From contig NZ_BBJU01000019.1 of NCBI RefSeq assembly GCF_000739935.1, forward strand, positions 1-64,000: 64,000 nt of DNA, in the 5' to 3' direction. Position numbers and translations under genes: made by a program. The notes under the pieces are model-generated. The model had not been told where the DNA came from. It searched no databases and saw only the letters and a program-made list of their open reading frames with translations. Each line of letters begins with the position of its first letter. Position 1 is the stretch's first letter. Positions 32,406 through 39,172 of this stretch are shown in pieces. This DNA comes from Agrobacterium rubi TR3 = NBRC 13261 (GTDB taxonomy: Bacteria; Pseudomonadota; Alphaproteobacteria; Rhizobiales; Rhizobiaceae).

Positions 32406-32807
32406 CTAAATTTCCTCTTTGCCAAGAGCCTGCCATTGCCCGTGAACGAGGCGGCTCGCATAGGGCGGCGCGGCTTCTCCACCGCCGATATAGATGTAGA
32501 GAAACAGCTCCATCACCCTGTCGAACAAAGTCTTCGGCATCATGAGTTTTGGCTCACCGTCTTTCATTTCCGTCTCCCCTCTGTCCGCTTCAATCAGGAG
32601 ATTGACCGCCGCCTGCGCTTGTCTCTCCGGCACGAAAACACCGGCACCGCCAACGGCGTTTGTGTAATGCTGGAAATTATTGATGACGTGAACCGGCTTT
32701 GCCACAACCACGATGCCGTAAGCTTCGAGATAAGATGTGGTCACTGCAAAATCCGCAGCGGTAAAAACTGTGGCCACCCGGATCACACAATCAGAACACT
32801 CGGCCAT
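32406..32807 (-). CDS. DUF2007-like signal-transducing domain protein
   Basis: A 133-residue protein. Residues 8-70 look like a DUF2007/PF09413 domain (RVATVFTAADFAVTTSYLEA-Y-G-I-V-V-V; V-G-G-A-G-V-F-V-P-E-R-Q-A-Q-A-A). The C-terminal third is unlike known domains (FDRVMELFLYIYIGGGEAAP). It forms a two-gene unit with the frameshifted YcxB gene, whose GTG start lies just after this stop. Function unknown. Confidence 0.6.
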   Translation of the reverse strand: MAECSDCVIRVATVFTAADFAVTTSYLEAYGIVVVAKPVHVINNFQHYTNAVGGAGVFVPERQAQAAVNLLIEADRGETEMKDGEPKLMMPKTLFDRVMELFLYIYIGGGEAAPPYASRLVHGQWQALGKEEI

Positions 32808-33080
32808 GCGCCCCCTTCAAAGTATCGATTCCGAGACAAGTGGATTGACAAAAGCTGCAACGAGCCATCAATAATTACAACCAAAGGTCAATATAAAAGC
32901 GTGTTTTTTTTGCAAAAGCTGCGGTGCGCATCGAGTGGATGAATCGACGCGATAGGAACCGAAATGGCAGCTCTCTTTAGGCGCCGAACGGCACTCACTG
33001 CCATCGTCGGCTGGTTAATGGCAGCCGGATGCGCCCGTGCCTTACCAAGGTCCACATCTTACGAAGAAGGGTCTTCCACC

Positions 33081-33725
33081 ATGCTTTCAAGTCTCAAGCG
33101 CCTGATATCGGGCAACGGAAAAGCGGTGCCGACGCGCAATAGTAAAGACCGCCGGGAGGCTTACGAGACGTTCCTGGAAGAGCCGGAATATGTCTTTGAG
33201 GGTAAAGATGACACGGATACGCTCGTGGAAGCCTACGGTCGTGATTTTGCGCCGGAAGGTTCGGTGGATGAAGGTTATGTTCTACTAAGCAACGGCATGA
33301 GCGACCAGCAAATGTCCATCCCGGAAGGTGCCGGGGAAGAGGGCATCAAACCGCGTGCGGAATTGATGTGGTATGTCCGCGAACCCACACCGGAGATCGT
33401 GGCAAACTTGCGGTGGTTGACGCAGTTTCCGTTTATCGACAAGACCTTCATAGGCTTTGGACACCGCATTCCCATGCCGACACCGCCACTGTCGGATTGC
33501 CCCTTCAAGACCTTTCTCTTTCTCAGACCCATCATATGTGACGACGAACTTTTAAGCGACACGGTGTTTGTGGACAATGAAAAGGTGGATATTTTGACTG
33601 TGCACCTCATCTCCGATGCGGAATATGCATTCATAAAATCAAAGGGACTGGATCCGTTTCTCGATATGCTCGATGAAAACGACTATCCGCCCATCTTCGA
33701 CCCCAAGAGGCCGTCCTATATCTGA
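33081..33725 (+). CDS. SUFU-domain protein (suppressor of fused-like)
   Basis: A 214-residue cytoplasmic protein. The SUFU fold is indicated by residues 80-200: R-A-E-L-M-W-Y-V-R-E-P, L-R-W-L-T-Q-F-P-F, I-G-F-G-H-R-I-P-M-P, FLFLRPIICDDELLSDTVFV and L-T-V-H-L-I-S-D-A-E-Y-A-F. Bacterial SUFU proteins are often immunity proteins of polymorphic toxin systems. No toxin gene is next to it here. I start at ATG 33081 because the upstream 39 codons lack domain similarity. Composition is lower in GC than its neighbours, which fits acquisition. Confidence 0.8.
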   Translation: MLSSLKRLISGNGKAVPTRNSKDRREAYETFLEEPEYVFEGKDDTDTLVEAYGRDFAPEGSVDEGYVLLSNGMSDQQMSIPEGAGEEGIKPRAELMWYVREPTPEIVANLRWLTQFPFIDKTFIGFGHRIPMPTPPLSDCPFKTFLFLRPIICDDELLSDTVFVDNEKVDILTVHLISDAEYAFIKSKGLDPFLDMLDENDYPPIFDPKRPSYI

Positions 33726-33831
33726 GGTGTTCCCGAAGCCTGTCTCAATCCGGGCTCTCCTGCTGCGATGAACTTTAACCTGCCACTTTCGTTGCTATCC
33801 TGTCACCGCATATTGATGAAAGGATAGTGGA

Positions 33832-35547
33832 ATGAACGATACAGCTTTGCCCGTAGAGATCGAGAGCGCTGTTCGCACCATACAAACCGATCTTCCGGTC
33901 AATGCCACGTTCCACGTCTGGCTGAAGGCGAAGAAGGCGGATGAGCCGGGTTCGGTGTCCTTTTCCAACCATAATGGCAAGTTCGGTGAAGTCTCCACCA
34001 CCAATGTCGATGAGTATAATTTCCGTATTTATCAAGTGTTTGGCGGCGGGCGGGTTGAGCTGAGCTATGATACGGTGACCACTGCGGTCTCCGTCATGTA
34101 CTGGTTCATCGCATCCGATGTTCTGGAAACCGGCATTACTGTCGTCCACACCAAGCCGGATAATGCTGCACCCGATCTGCCGGATAGCTACCATTTCCGC
34201 CCGCCCTTCGGCTGGATGAACGACCCCAACGGCTTTGGCCGTTTCGAAGGGCGTCCGCACCTGTTTTATCAGCATTATTCCCACGGCCTGCGCTGGAACA
34301 CCATGCATTGGGGCCATGCAGTCTCTTCGGATTATCTGCGCTGGCGCCACCTGCCGATCTTCCTTTTCCCCTCCGAAGACCTGACGACACGGCCGGACAA
34401 GCGCGGCGGTGCCTATTCCGGCTCCACCATTCCGCTGGTGGAAGGCACCGGCATCCGCGTATTCTTTACCGAGCAGGTGCAGGACCGCGTGCCGGAACAG
34501 CAGATACAGCTCACCGCCACATCGTCCGATCTCATCATGGCGGGACAGGCAGACGTCATTCTCGGCCACCGCCCGGATGGGCAGGGGCTGACCCCGGATT
34601 TTCGTGACCCCTATGTGGTGCGCGGGCCGGATGGACTGTGGAAAATGCTGCTGGGCAGCCAGAGCGATGGCGGCGGCGTCATTCTGCTTTATGAGACGCA
34701 GGACCCGACCGCCGCATCCGGCTGGACCTATGTCGGCAAGCTATGGGTGGAAACACGCTACAAGACCACGGCTATCGAATGCCCGTGCCTGCTGCCGCTG
34801 GATGGCCCGGCCAATGCCCGCTCTACCCGCTGGGTGCTGACCTATGGCCTCATGCATTCCGAAGATGCCGCCACGGGCCGCAAGAACCTGACCATGGCAG
34901 ATGTCGGCTGGTTCGACGGCAAGACATTCGTCAAGGAATTTGGTCAGGAGCTGGATTTCGGCACGGATAATTATGCGTTCCAGGCCTTTCTGGATGGCGA
35001 TACCATCGTCGGCATCGGCTGGCTGGCCAACTGGGCGGATGCGACGCCGGAGATCGATTTCCCCACAGCCATGACCCTGCCGCGCCGCCTGCATTTCTCC
35101 CACGGCGCGCTGCTGACACCGCCCATCGGTGCTGCGGAAAGCCTGCGCCACCGCATTCTGGACCGCACACGGCTGGCGGCAGGAGAGCGCGTGGAGTTTC
35201 CGACAGGCGCCGTCGAACTGCTGTTCGAACTCACCAAACCCGGCCTGCCCTTCGAGCTGGAACTTGATCACCCCGGCGTCAAACTGGGTGTTGTCTGCGA
35301 TGAAACGGGCCTGTGGATTCGCCACGAAGATGGTCGCGAAGGTCCGTCGCCGCGCTATATCGCCGAAGGCGCACGCCCGTTCCGCCTGCGGATTTTCCTG
35401 GATTACGGCTCCATCGAAGTGTTCGCGGACCATGGCCGCTATGTCGGCACAAAACGCATCGACAGCTTCGAGCCGGTGCGGGCCGCCCACCTGAAAAGCA
35501 TCGATGGGGCGGTGGCCCATGCCACGATTTGGGCGCTAAAACAGTAA
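33832..35547 (+). CDS. GH32 beta-fructosidase (invertase/levanase type)
   Basis: A 571-residue glycosidase. The nucleophile Asp131 is in W-M-N-D-P-N-G, the transition-state Asp259 in F-R-D-P-Y, and the acid/base Glu316 in A-I-E-C-P. A five-bladed propeller covers about residues 115-410 and a C-terminal beta-sandwich 430-571. The first 110 residues form an extra N-terminal domain rich in beta strands. There is no signal peptide, so it acts in the cytoplasm on sucrose, sucrose phosphate or fructo-oligosaccharides. No sugar transporter gene is beside it. Confidence 0.93.
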   Translation: MNDTALPVEIESAVRTIQTDLPVNATFHVWLKAKKADEPGSVSFSNHNGKFGEVSTTNVDEYNFRIYQVFGGGRVELSYDTVTTAVSVMYWFIASDVLETGITVVHTKPDNAAPDLPDSYHFRPPFGWMNDPNGFGRFEGRPHLFYQHYSHGLRWNTMHWGHAVSSDYLRWRHLPIFLFPSEDLTTRPDKRGGAYSGSTIPLVEGTGIRVFFTEQVQDRVPEQQIQLTATSSDLIMAGQADVILGHRPDGQGLTPDFRDPYVVRGPDGLWKMLLGSQSDGGGVILLYETQDPTAASGWTYVGKLWVETRYKTTAIECPCLLPLDGPANARSTRWVLTYGLMHSEDAATGRKNLTMADVGWFDGKTFVKEFGQELDFGTDNYAFQAFLDGDTIVGIGWLANWADATPEIDFPTAMTLPRRLHFSHGALLTPPIGAAESLRHRILDRTRLAAGERVEFPTGAVELLFELTKPGLPFELELDHPGVKLGVVCDETGLWIRHEDGREGPSPRYIAEGARPFRLRIFLDYGSIEVFADHGRYVGTKRIDSFEPVRAAHLKSIDGAVAHATIWALKQ

Positions 35548-35554
35548 GTGCGTA

Positions 35555-35579
35555 GGAACATTCCTGGGCCCACACCGTT
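35555..35579 (+). promoter_or_regulatory. EcfG-type promoter (GGAAC-N16-CGTT)
   Basis: GGAAC at 35555-35559, exactly 16 bases, then CGTT at 35576-35579: a full match to the alphaproteobacterial general stress promoter. It starts 8 bases after the GH32 stop and drives the small membrane gene at 35614. Confidence 0.7.
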
Positions 35580-35613
35580 CTCTGGGTAACGAAAATATCC
35601 AGAGGAGAGCCGC

Positions 35614-35784
35614 GTGACCAAGATTCAGGAAACCGATCCCATTCTATTTCCTTCCGAGGCCAACGAGAACAAGGGCGAGAAGAAACGCGCCGGTCGCGGC
35701 ATCATCCTCATCATTGCTGGCGTCGGAATCATGGCTTTCGTCATTTATTTGGCAATGATCGTGTTCGCGACCACCCAGTCATAA
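35614..35784 (+). CDS. 56-residue single-helix membrane protein
   Basis: GTG start at 35614 with AGAGGAGA upstream. The product has a charged N-terminal half (P-S-E-A-N-E-N-K-G-E-K-K-R-A-G-R) and one transmembrane helix (IILIIAGVGIMAFVIYLAMI). It is preceded by a perfect EcfG-type promoter, so it is probably a stress-induced small membrane protein. Its stop overlaps the end of the convergent MFS gene by six bases. Function unknown. Confidence 0.78.
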   Translation: MTKIQETDPILFPSEANENKGEKKRAGRGIILIIAGVGIMAFVIYLAMIVFATTQS

Positions 35785-37182
35785 CGGTGAAGGCGCAGCA
35801 CCCTTCGTGACGCGCCGACCGATCCAGATGGCGGCAACCGAAACCGCAGCCGCCACTCCATAAATTGAAGATAGCGATGGCGATAAATCGCCGCGCTCAA
35901 GAGCGGGAACGAGAGCTGTGGCGGCAGCAATCGTCCCGCTCGCCCCTGCTCCGGCAGCCGCGCCCAAAGTGGCGACGGTGGGCAGCAGTGCTCCCGTCAT
36001 CTTGCGTTCGTGTTCCGGTGCGGCCTCCATGGCATTCTGGTTGATTCCAGCCCAGCACATGCCGAATGTCGAGCCGATCAGGGCCTGTCCCGCCAGCATT
36101 TCCAGCCAGCTTCCCGTCAGCAGACCGTAGCCCAACAGCACGCAACCCGGTGCCATCTGCCACGGGCCGTAATGCACACACGCATCGCGAAGCCGCTGCG
36201 ACTGCAAGCTACCGACAATCACCGCCACCGTGCTCCAAGCCAATGGCATGGCCACCACGATGAACCCCGCAAATGTCGGCTCATAGCCCCACCGCCCGAT
36301 GGCGATCAGCGCCAGATAGACGCTGGTCAGCGCCTGCGCATAGGACATCAGAAACAGCATCCAGAAACCGTTTCCCACCACCGTGCCGGGCCGAAATGCG
36401 TCCTTGGGAAACAGTCCAGCGTCGGGCCGCACGCCCAATTTCAGCGATGTGAACAGCAATGCCGCGCCAAGCACCAGGCTGGCCATGCGCATCTCCAGAC
36501 CTTCGAAGGCGGCGGGAGCCGACAGGGCCAGCGCGCCTGTAAGGCATAGCACCAGCGGCCATGTCGCCTTGCGTTGGGAAAGGGCGAGCTTTTCCGGCGA
36601 AACCGACACCCACGTATAGACGACCAGCAACAGAATGAGCGGCACCGGCAACAGATACGTCGCCCGCCACGACACATGTTCGGTGGCAAGCCCGCCCAGA
36701 AGCGGACCCGCGACGGATGCAGCCGCCCACACGCCAGCCTCCACCGCAAAGACCTTGGGCAGCAGATCGGACCGGAAACCTGCTGGGATCAGGCTGTAAC
36801 ACACGGCCACGATCAGACCATCGGCAATGCCCTGCAAGCCGCGCCCCACAATCAGAATGGGAAAGTTGATGGCACCCGCGCAGATCACCATGCCCAGAGA
36901 AAAGAACAGCGCCGACACCACCAGTGCCGTCCGTGCACCAACCCGTTCGCGCAGAAGAATCGCCGTCACACCACCCGCGACCGACCCGACGAAGTAGATG
37001 CTGTAGGCCCAGCTATAAATCAGCGCACCGCCAATATCCGCCACCGCCACCGGCAAAGCCGCGACAATGGCGAACTGGTTGAAGGCATGAAGCCCGATCC
37101 CCGCCGAAATCGCCAATAGCAGCGCCAGATTGCGGCCCCGCAACAATGCCGCCCAACTGCTGTCTTCCATCACATCCACCAC
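35779..37182 (-). CDS. MFS transporter, probable drug/redox-compound exporter
   Basis: A 467-residue major facilitator with about 14 hydrophobic helices and conserved loop motifs (L-L-R-E-R-V-G-A-R-T and G-R-G-L-Q-G-I-A-D-G). It is similar in layout to drug-proton antiporters. The start MVDVMEDSSW at 37182 is the first in frame. The promoter has a 19 bp spacer holding a SoxR-like palindrome, suggesting activation by a MerR-family sensor, in line with SoxR-controlled MFS exporters of redox-active compounds in other bacteria. Confidence 0.85.
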   Translation of the reverse strand: MVDVMEDSSWAALLRGRNLALLLAISAGIGLHAFNQFAIVAALPVAVADIGGALIYSWAYSIYFVGSVAGGVTAILLRERVGARTALVVSALFFSLGMVICAGAINFPILIVGRGLQGIADGLIVAVCYSLIPAGFRSDLLPKVFAVEAGVWAAASVAGPLLGGLATEHVSWRATYLLPVPLILLLVVYTWVSVSPEKLALSQRKATWPLVLCLTGALALSAPAAFEGLEMRMASLVLGAALLFTSLKLGVRPDAGLFPKDAFRPGTVVGNGFWMLFLMSYAQALTSVYLALIAIGRWGYEPTFAGFIVVAMPLAWSTVAVIVGSLQSQRLRDACVHYGPWQMAPGCVLLGYGLLTGSWLEMLAGQALIGSTFGMCWAGINQNAMEAAPEHERKMTGALLPTVATLGAAAGAGASGTIAAATALVPALERGDLSPSLSSIYGVAAAVSVAAIWIGRRVTKGAAPSPL

Positions 37183-37216
37183 TGCCGTCTCCCTGCCAAT
37201 TCAAAGGTCGGCAGGG

Positions 37217-37247
37217 AAAATAGGTCCTCAACCATGGTTGAGGTCAA
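37217..37247 (-). promoter_or_regulatory. MerR/SoxR-type promoter with 19 bp spacer
   Basis: On the minus strand: TTGACC, 19-base spacer, TATTTT. The perfect palindrome CCTCAACCATGGTTGAGG (37226-37243) overlaps the -35 box and fills most of the spacer, the same design as the soxS promoter (CCTCAAGT...ACTTGAGG). It lies 35 bases upstream of the MFS start. Confidence 0.78.
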
Positions 37248-37269
37248 GACTTTGTTTTGATGCACAGCC

Positions 37270-37294
37270 GGAACTCTGCGCGCCCCACTCAGTT
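37270..37294 (+). promoter_or_regulatory. EcfG-type promoter (GGAAC-N16-AGTT)
   Basis: GGAAC at 37270-37274, 16 bases, AGTT at 37291-37294; one mismatch in the -10 element. It points to the 82-residue acidic protein gene, 40 bases further on. Confidence 0.55.
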
Positions 37295-37333
37295 TAACTC
37301 AGGACAAAAACAAAAACCCTCAGGGAGGCCCCC

Positions 37334-37582
37334 ATGGACCCGCGCAAGCCACTGACAGAAAACGAAGACGCCCTCGATCAGGACATCGTAGATCTCGAGG
37401 TAGACGATCTGCCCGAAGACGGAGAACTGTCCCAGCAGATCGAGCAGGAACTGCGGGACGAAGAGGCCGAAACGGATGACGATCCCTATCAGGAAAGCGA
37501 CGACGCTCTGCCTGATGACGATGAGGAAAAGGTCTTGGACCGCAATCCATCCATGGAAGGTGGGAAGTTCGACGAGGTTTGA
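37334..37582 (+). CDS. Small very acidic protein
   Basis: An 82-residue protein with nearly half Asp/Glu and no hydrophobic core (L-P-E-D-G-E-L-S-Q-Q-I-E-Q-E-L; D-A-L-P-D-D-D-E-E-K), so probably disordered. A strong Shine-Dalgarno sequence (AGGGAGG) precedes the ATG and an EcfG-type promoter lies upstream. A hairpin (ATCAGCGC/GCGCTGAT, 37587-37619) follows. I do not recognise a family; a stress-linked binding protein is conceivable. Confidence 0.72.
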   Translation: MDPRKPLTENEDALDQDIVDLEVDDLPEDGELSQQIEQELRDEEAETDDDPYQESDDALPDDDEEKVLDRNPSMEGGKFDEV

Positions 37583-37597
37583 AATTATCAGCGCTTC

Positions 37598-37786
37598 TCA
37601 ATCCTTGGGGGGCGCTGATTTCGACAGGCCATAAAAGACTTTCTTCACCTCTATCATTGCCTCGGCGCGCGATCTTCCCTCTTCATTAGACACGAATTTC
37701 CCACGTATTCTGGCTAGAAGCAGTTGTTTAAGCTCGATTTCGTCTTCAGGAATTGCCGCGTTCTTCCTTCTGCCTCTCTCATACAT
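37598..37786 (-). CDS. 62-residue protein downstream of mazF
   Basis: Small basic protein (MYERGRRKNAAIPEDEIELK; A-R-I-R-G-K-F-V-S-N-E-E-G-R-S-R-A-E-A-M). It starts 8 bases after the mazF stop on the same strand, so it is the third gene of the mazEF unit. It has no membrane segment and no recognised domain. It could be a modulator of the toxin-antitoxin pair or an unrelated passenger. Confidence 0.55.
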   Translation of the reverse strand: MYERGRRKNAAIPEDEIELKQLLLARIRGKFVSNEEGRSRAEAMIEVKKVFYGLSKSAPPKD

Positions 37787-37794
37787 TTTGACCT

Positions 37795-38154
37795 CTATAC
37801 TGGGTCGATCATGCTGACGACCCTCGCTACGATCTCCTGCATCTTAGCATCGTCCAACGTTTCGAGAAATTTTGCTCTCTTTAGCGCGATACGCCCAGCG
37901 ATATCGAGGCTTCGTACCTGATTACACAGTGCAACGCCGGTCGTTCTATGCCCGGAAATATTGACCGCCAAGCCCGCTTTACGGGTAAACATACCTCCAG
38001 TCGTTATCGGTAAGACCAAGCACAACCCAACGGCATTTATCTCTTTTGGCGTAATGACGACACAGCGATGTTCGTCCTTCATCTCATTGCCGACCACCGG
38101 GTTGAGATCGATGAGAAACACGTCGCCGCGCTTTGGAACATTGCTGCGCACCAT
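37795..38154 (-). CDS. mazF: MazF/PemK endoribonuclease toxin
   Basis: A 119-residue toxin. The family opening K-R-G-D-V-F-L-I-D-L-N-P, the catalytic-type H-R-C-V-V-I-T-P block, V-L-P-I-T-T and C-N-Q-V-R-S-L-D-I are all seen. It should cleave mRNA at short ACA-like sites. Its ATG overlaps the mazE stop by one base (TAATG), so translation is coupled. Confidence 0.92.
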   Translation of the reverse strand: MVRSNVPKRGDVFLIDLNPVVGNEMKDEHRCVVITPKEINAVGLCLVLPITTGGMFTRKAGLAVNISGHRTTGVALCNQVRSLDIAGRIALKRAKFLETLDDAKMQEIVARVVSMIDPV

Positions 38155-38420
38155 TACAGCGCTTCTTTGCCCACACGCGGCGCTGCGTCCCAGGCCGAAG
38201 CTTCCACGTTCAGCTCAGCCATTTCATCAGCGCCCTCCAGCAATTCTGCAAGCGAGTAGCGCTTTTTTTGCGTTGTCACCGGGCTCGCGACAAGATTTCC
38301 GTTGTCGATTTCGAGTGTCATTTCCGAACCGATTTCGGTTCCCATGAGCTTCAGCAAAGCGGGCGGTATGGTCATGACCGCAGCACCGCCCTGCCGTCTG
38401 ATTTTTGTCGTTACCGTCAT
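38154..38420 (-). CDS. mazE: MazE/PemI antitoxin
   Basis: An 88-residue antitoxin with an AbrB/MazE-type N-terminal DNA-binding fold (TTKIRRQGGAAVMTIPPALL-K-L-M-G) and an acidic, flexible C-terminal half that binds the toxin. It is the first gene of the unit. A 22 bp perfect palindrome lies 75 bases upstream and is the likely operator. Confidence 0.9.
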   Translation of the reverse strand: MTVTTKIRRQGGAAVMTIPPALLKLMGTEIGSEMTLEIDNGNLVASPVTTQKKRYSLAELLEGADEMAELNVEASAWDAAPRVGKEAL

Positions 38421-38494
38421 TGCTCCTGCTCCAGATTTCCGCTCTGCGTCGTCACGAATAGTTTCAAGACAAACGAAGCCTTAAGTGGGATCAT

Positions 38495-38516
38495 ATGTGC
38501 TACATATGTAGCACAT
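38495..38516 (-). promoter_or_regulatory. 22 bp palindromic operator upstream of mazEF
   Basis: Perfect palindrome with 11 bp arms ATGTGCTACAT; the other arm is its exact inverse, with no spacer. It is located between mazE and the convergently placed copZ end, in the mazE promoter area. Likely bound by MazE or the MazEF complex. Confidence 0.65.
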
Positions 38517-38534
38517 GCCACCTCTTTTGCAAGA

Positions 38535-38735
38535 TCATCCCACCCGTTCCGGGCTATACCCCACCTCCCGCATCGCCTCTTCAGCCGTTGCCGCGTCTCC
38601 AGTCACCGTCACACGATGTGTGGGCAGATCGATGACGATATTTGCGCCGGGAAGCGCCTCTGCCAGCGCGCCGCGAATGGTTTTCTCGCAGTGGCCGCAG
38701 GTCATGTCTGGAACGGTGAAAGTGGTGGTTTCCAT
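38535..38735 (-). CDS. copZ: CopZ-like copper chaperone
   Basis: A 66-residue HMA-domain protein. The metal site is M-T-C-G-H-C, and the fold ends D-L-P-T-H-R-V-T-V-T-G. The ATG at 38735 (METTTFTVPDM) is used, as the longer frame has no domain in its N-terminus. It is last in the copA-hmrR-copZ operon and delivers Cu(I) to CopA or HmrR. Confidence 0.9.
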   Translation of the reverse strand: METTTFTVPDMTCGHCEKTIRGALAEALPGANIVIDLPTHRVTVTGDAATAEEAMREVGYSPERVG

Positions 38736-38761
38736 GGTAATTTCCTTAATATCGTTGCGAC

Positions 38762-39172
38762 TTACGTTTGCGCAGAGGCAGCGTCGATGCCTGCCAGATC
38801 GTCCAGAATGGGGCAATCGGGCCGGTGGTCGCCGCCGCAGCAGTGGGCGAGATGGGAGAGCGTTTTGACCATGGCTTTCATCTCGGCAATCTTGCGCTCG
38901 AGATCGTTGATATGGGCAAGGGCTATGTCCTTCACGGCTGAGCTTTCGCGGGTCTTGTCCTGCCAGAGTTTCAGCAGTGTTTCTGTTTCTTCCAGCGAAA
39001 AACCCAGCGTGCGGGAGCGCTTAATGAAGCGCAGATTGTGAACGTCCTGCTCGCCATAGGTTCGGTAGTTGTTGCCCGTGCGGGCAGCGGGCGTGATGAG
39101 GCCGATTTGTTCGTAATAGCGGATCATCTTGGCCGAAACGCCTGAGGCCTGCGATGCCTGACCAATGTTCAT
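38762..39172 (-). CDS. hmrR: HmrR/CueR copper-responsive MerR regulator
   Basis: A 136-residue MerR-type activator. The HTH is M-N-I-G-Q-A-S-Q-A-S-G-V-S-A-K-M-I-R-Y-Y-E, followed by a dimerisation helix and a metal loop in the C-terminus (H-C-C-G-G-D-H-R-P-D-C-P), as in rhizobial HmrR. It overlaps copA by four bases. It should activate the copA promoter at 41852-41882, which has the HmrR-type dyad in a 19 bp spacer. Confidence 0.9.
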   Translation of the reverse strand: MNIGQASQASGVSAKMIRYYEQIGLITPAARTGNNYRTYGEQDVHNLRFIKRSRTLGFSLEETETLLKLWQDKTRESSAVKDIALAHINDLERKIAEMKAMVKTLSHLAHCCGGDHRPDCPILDDLAGIDAASAQT

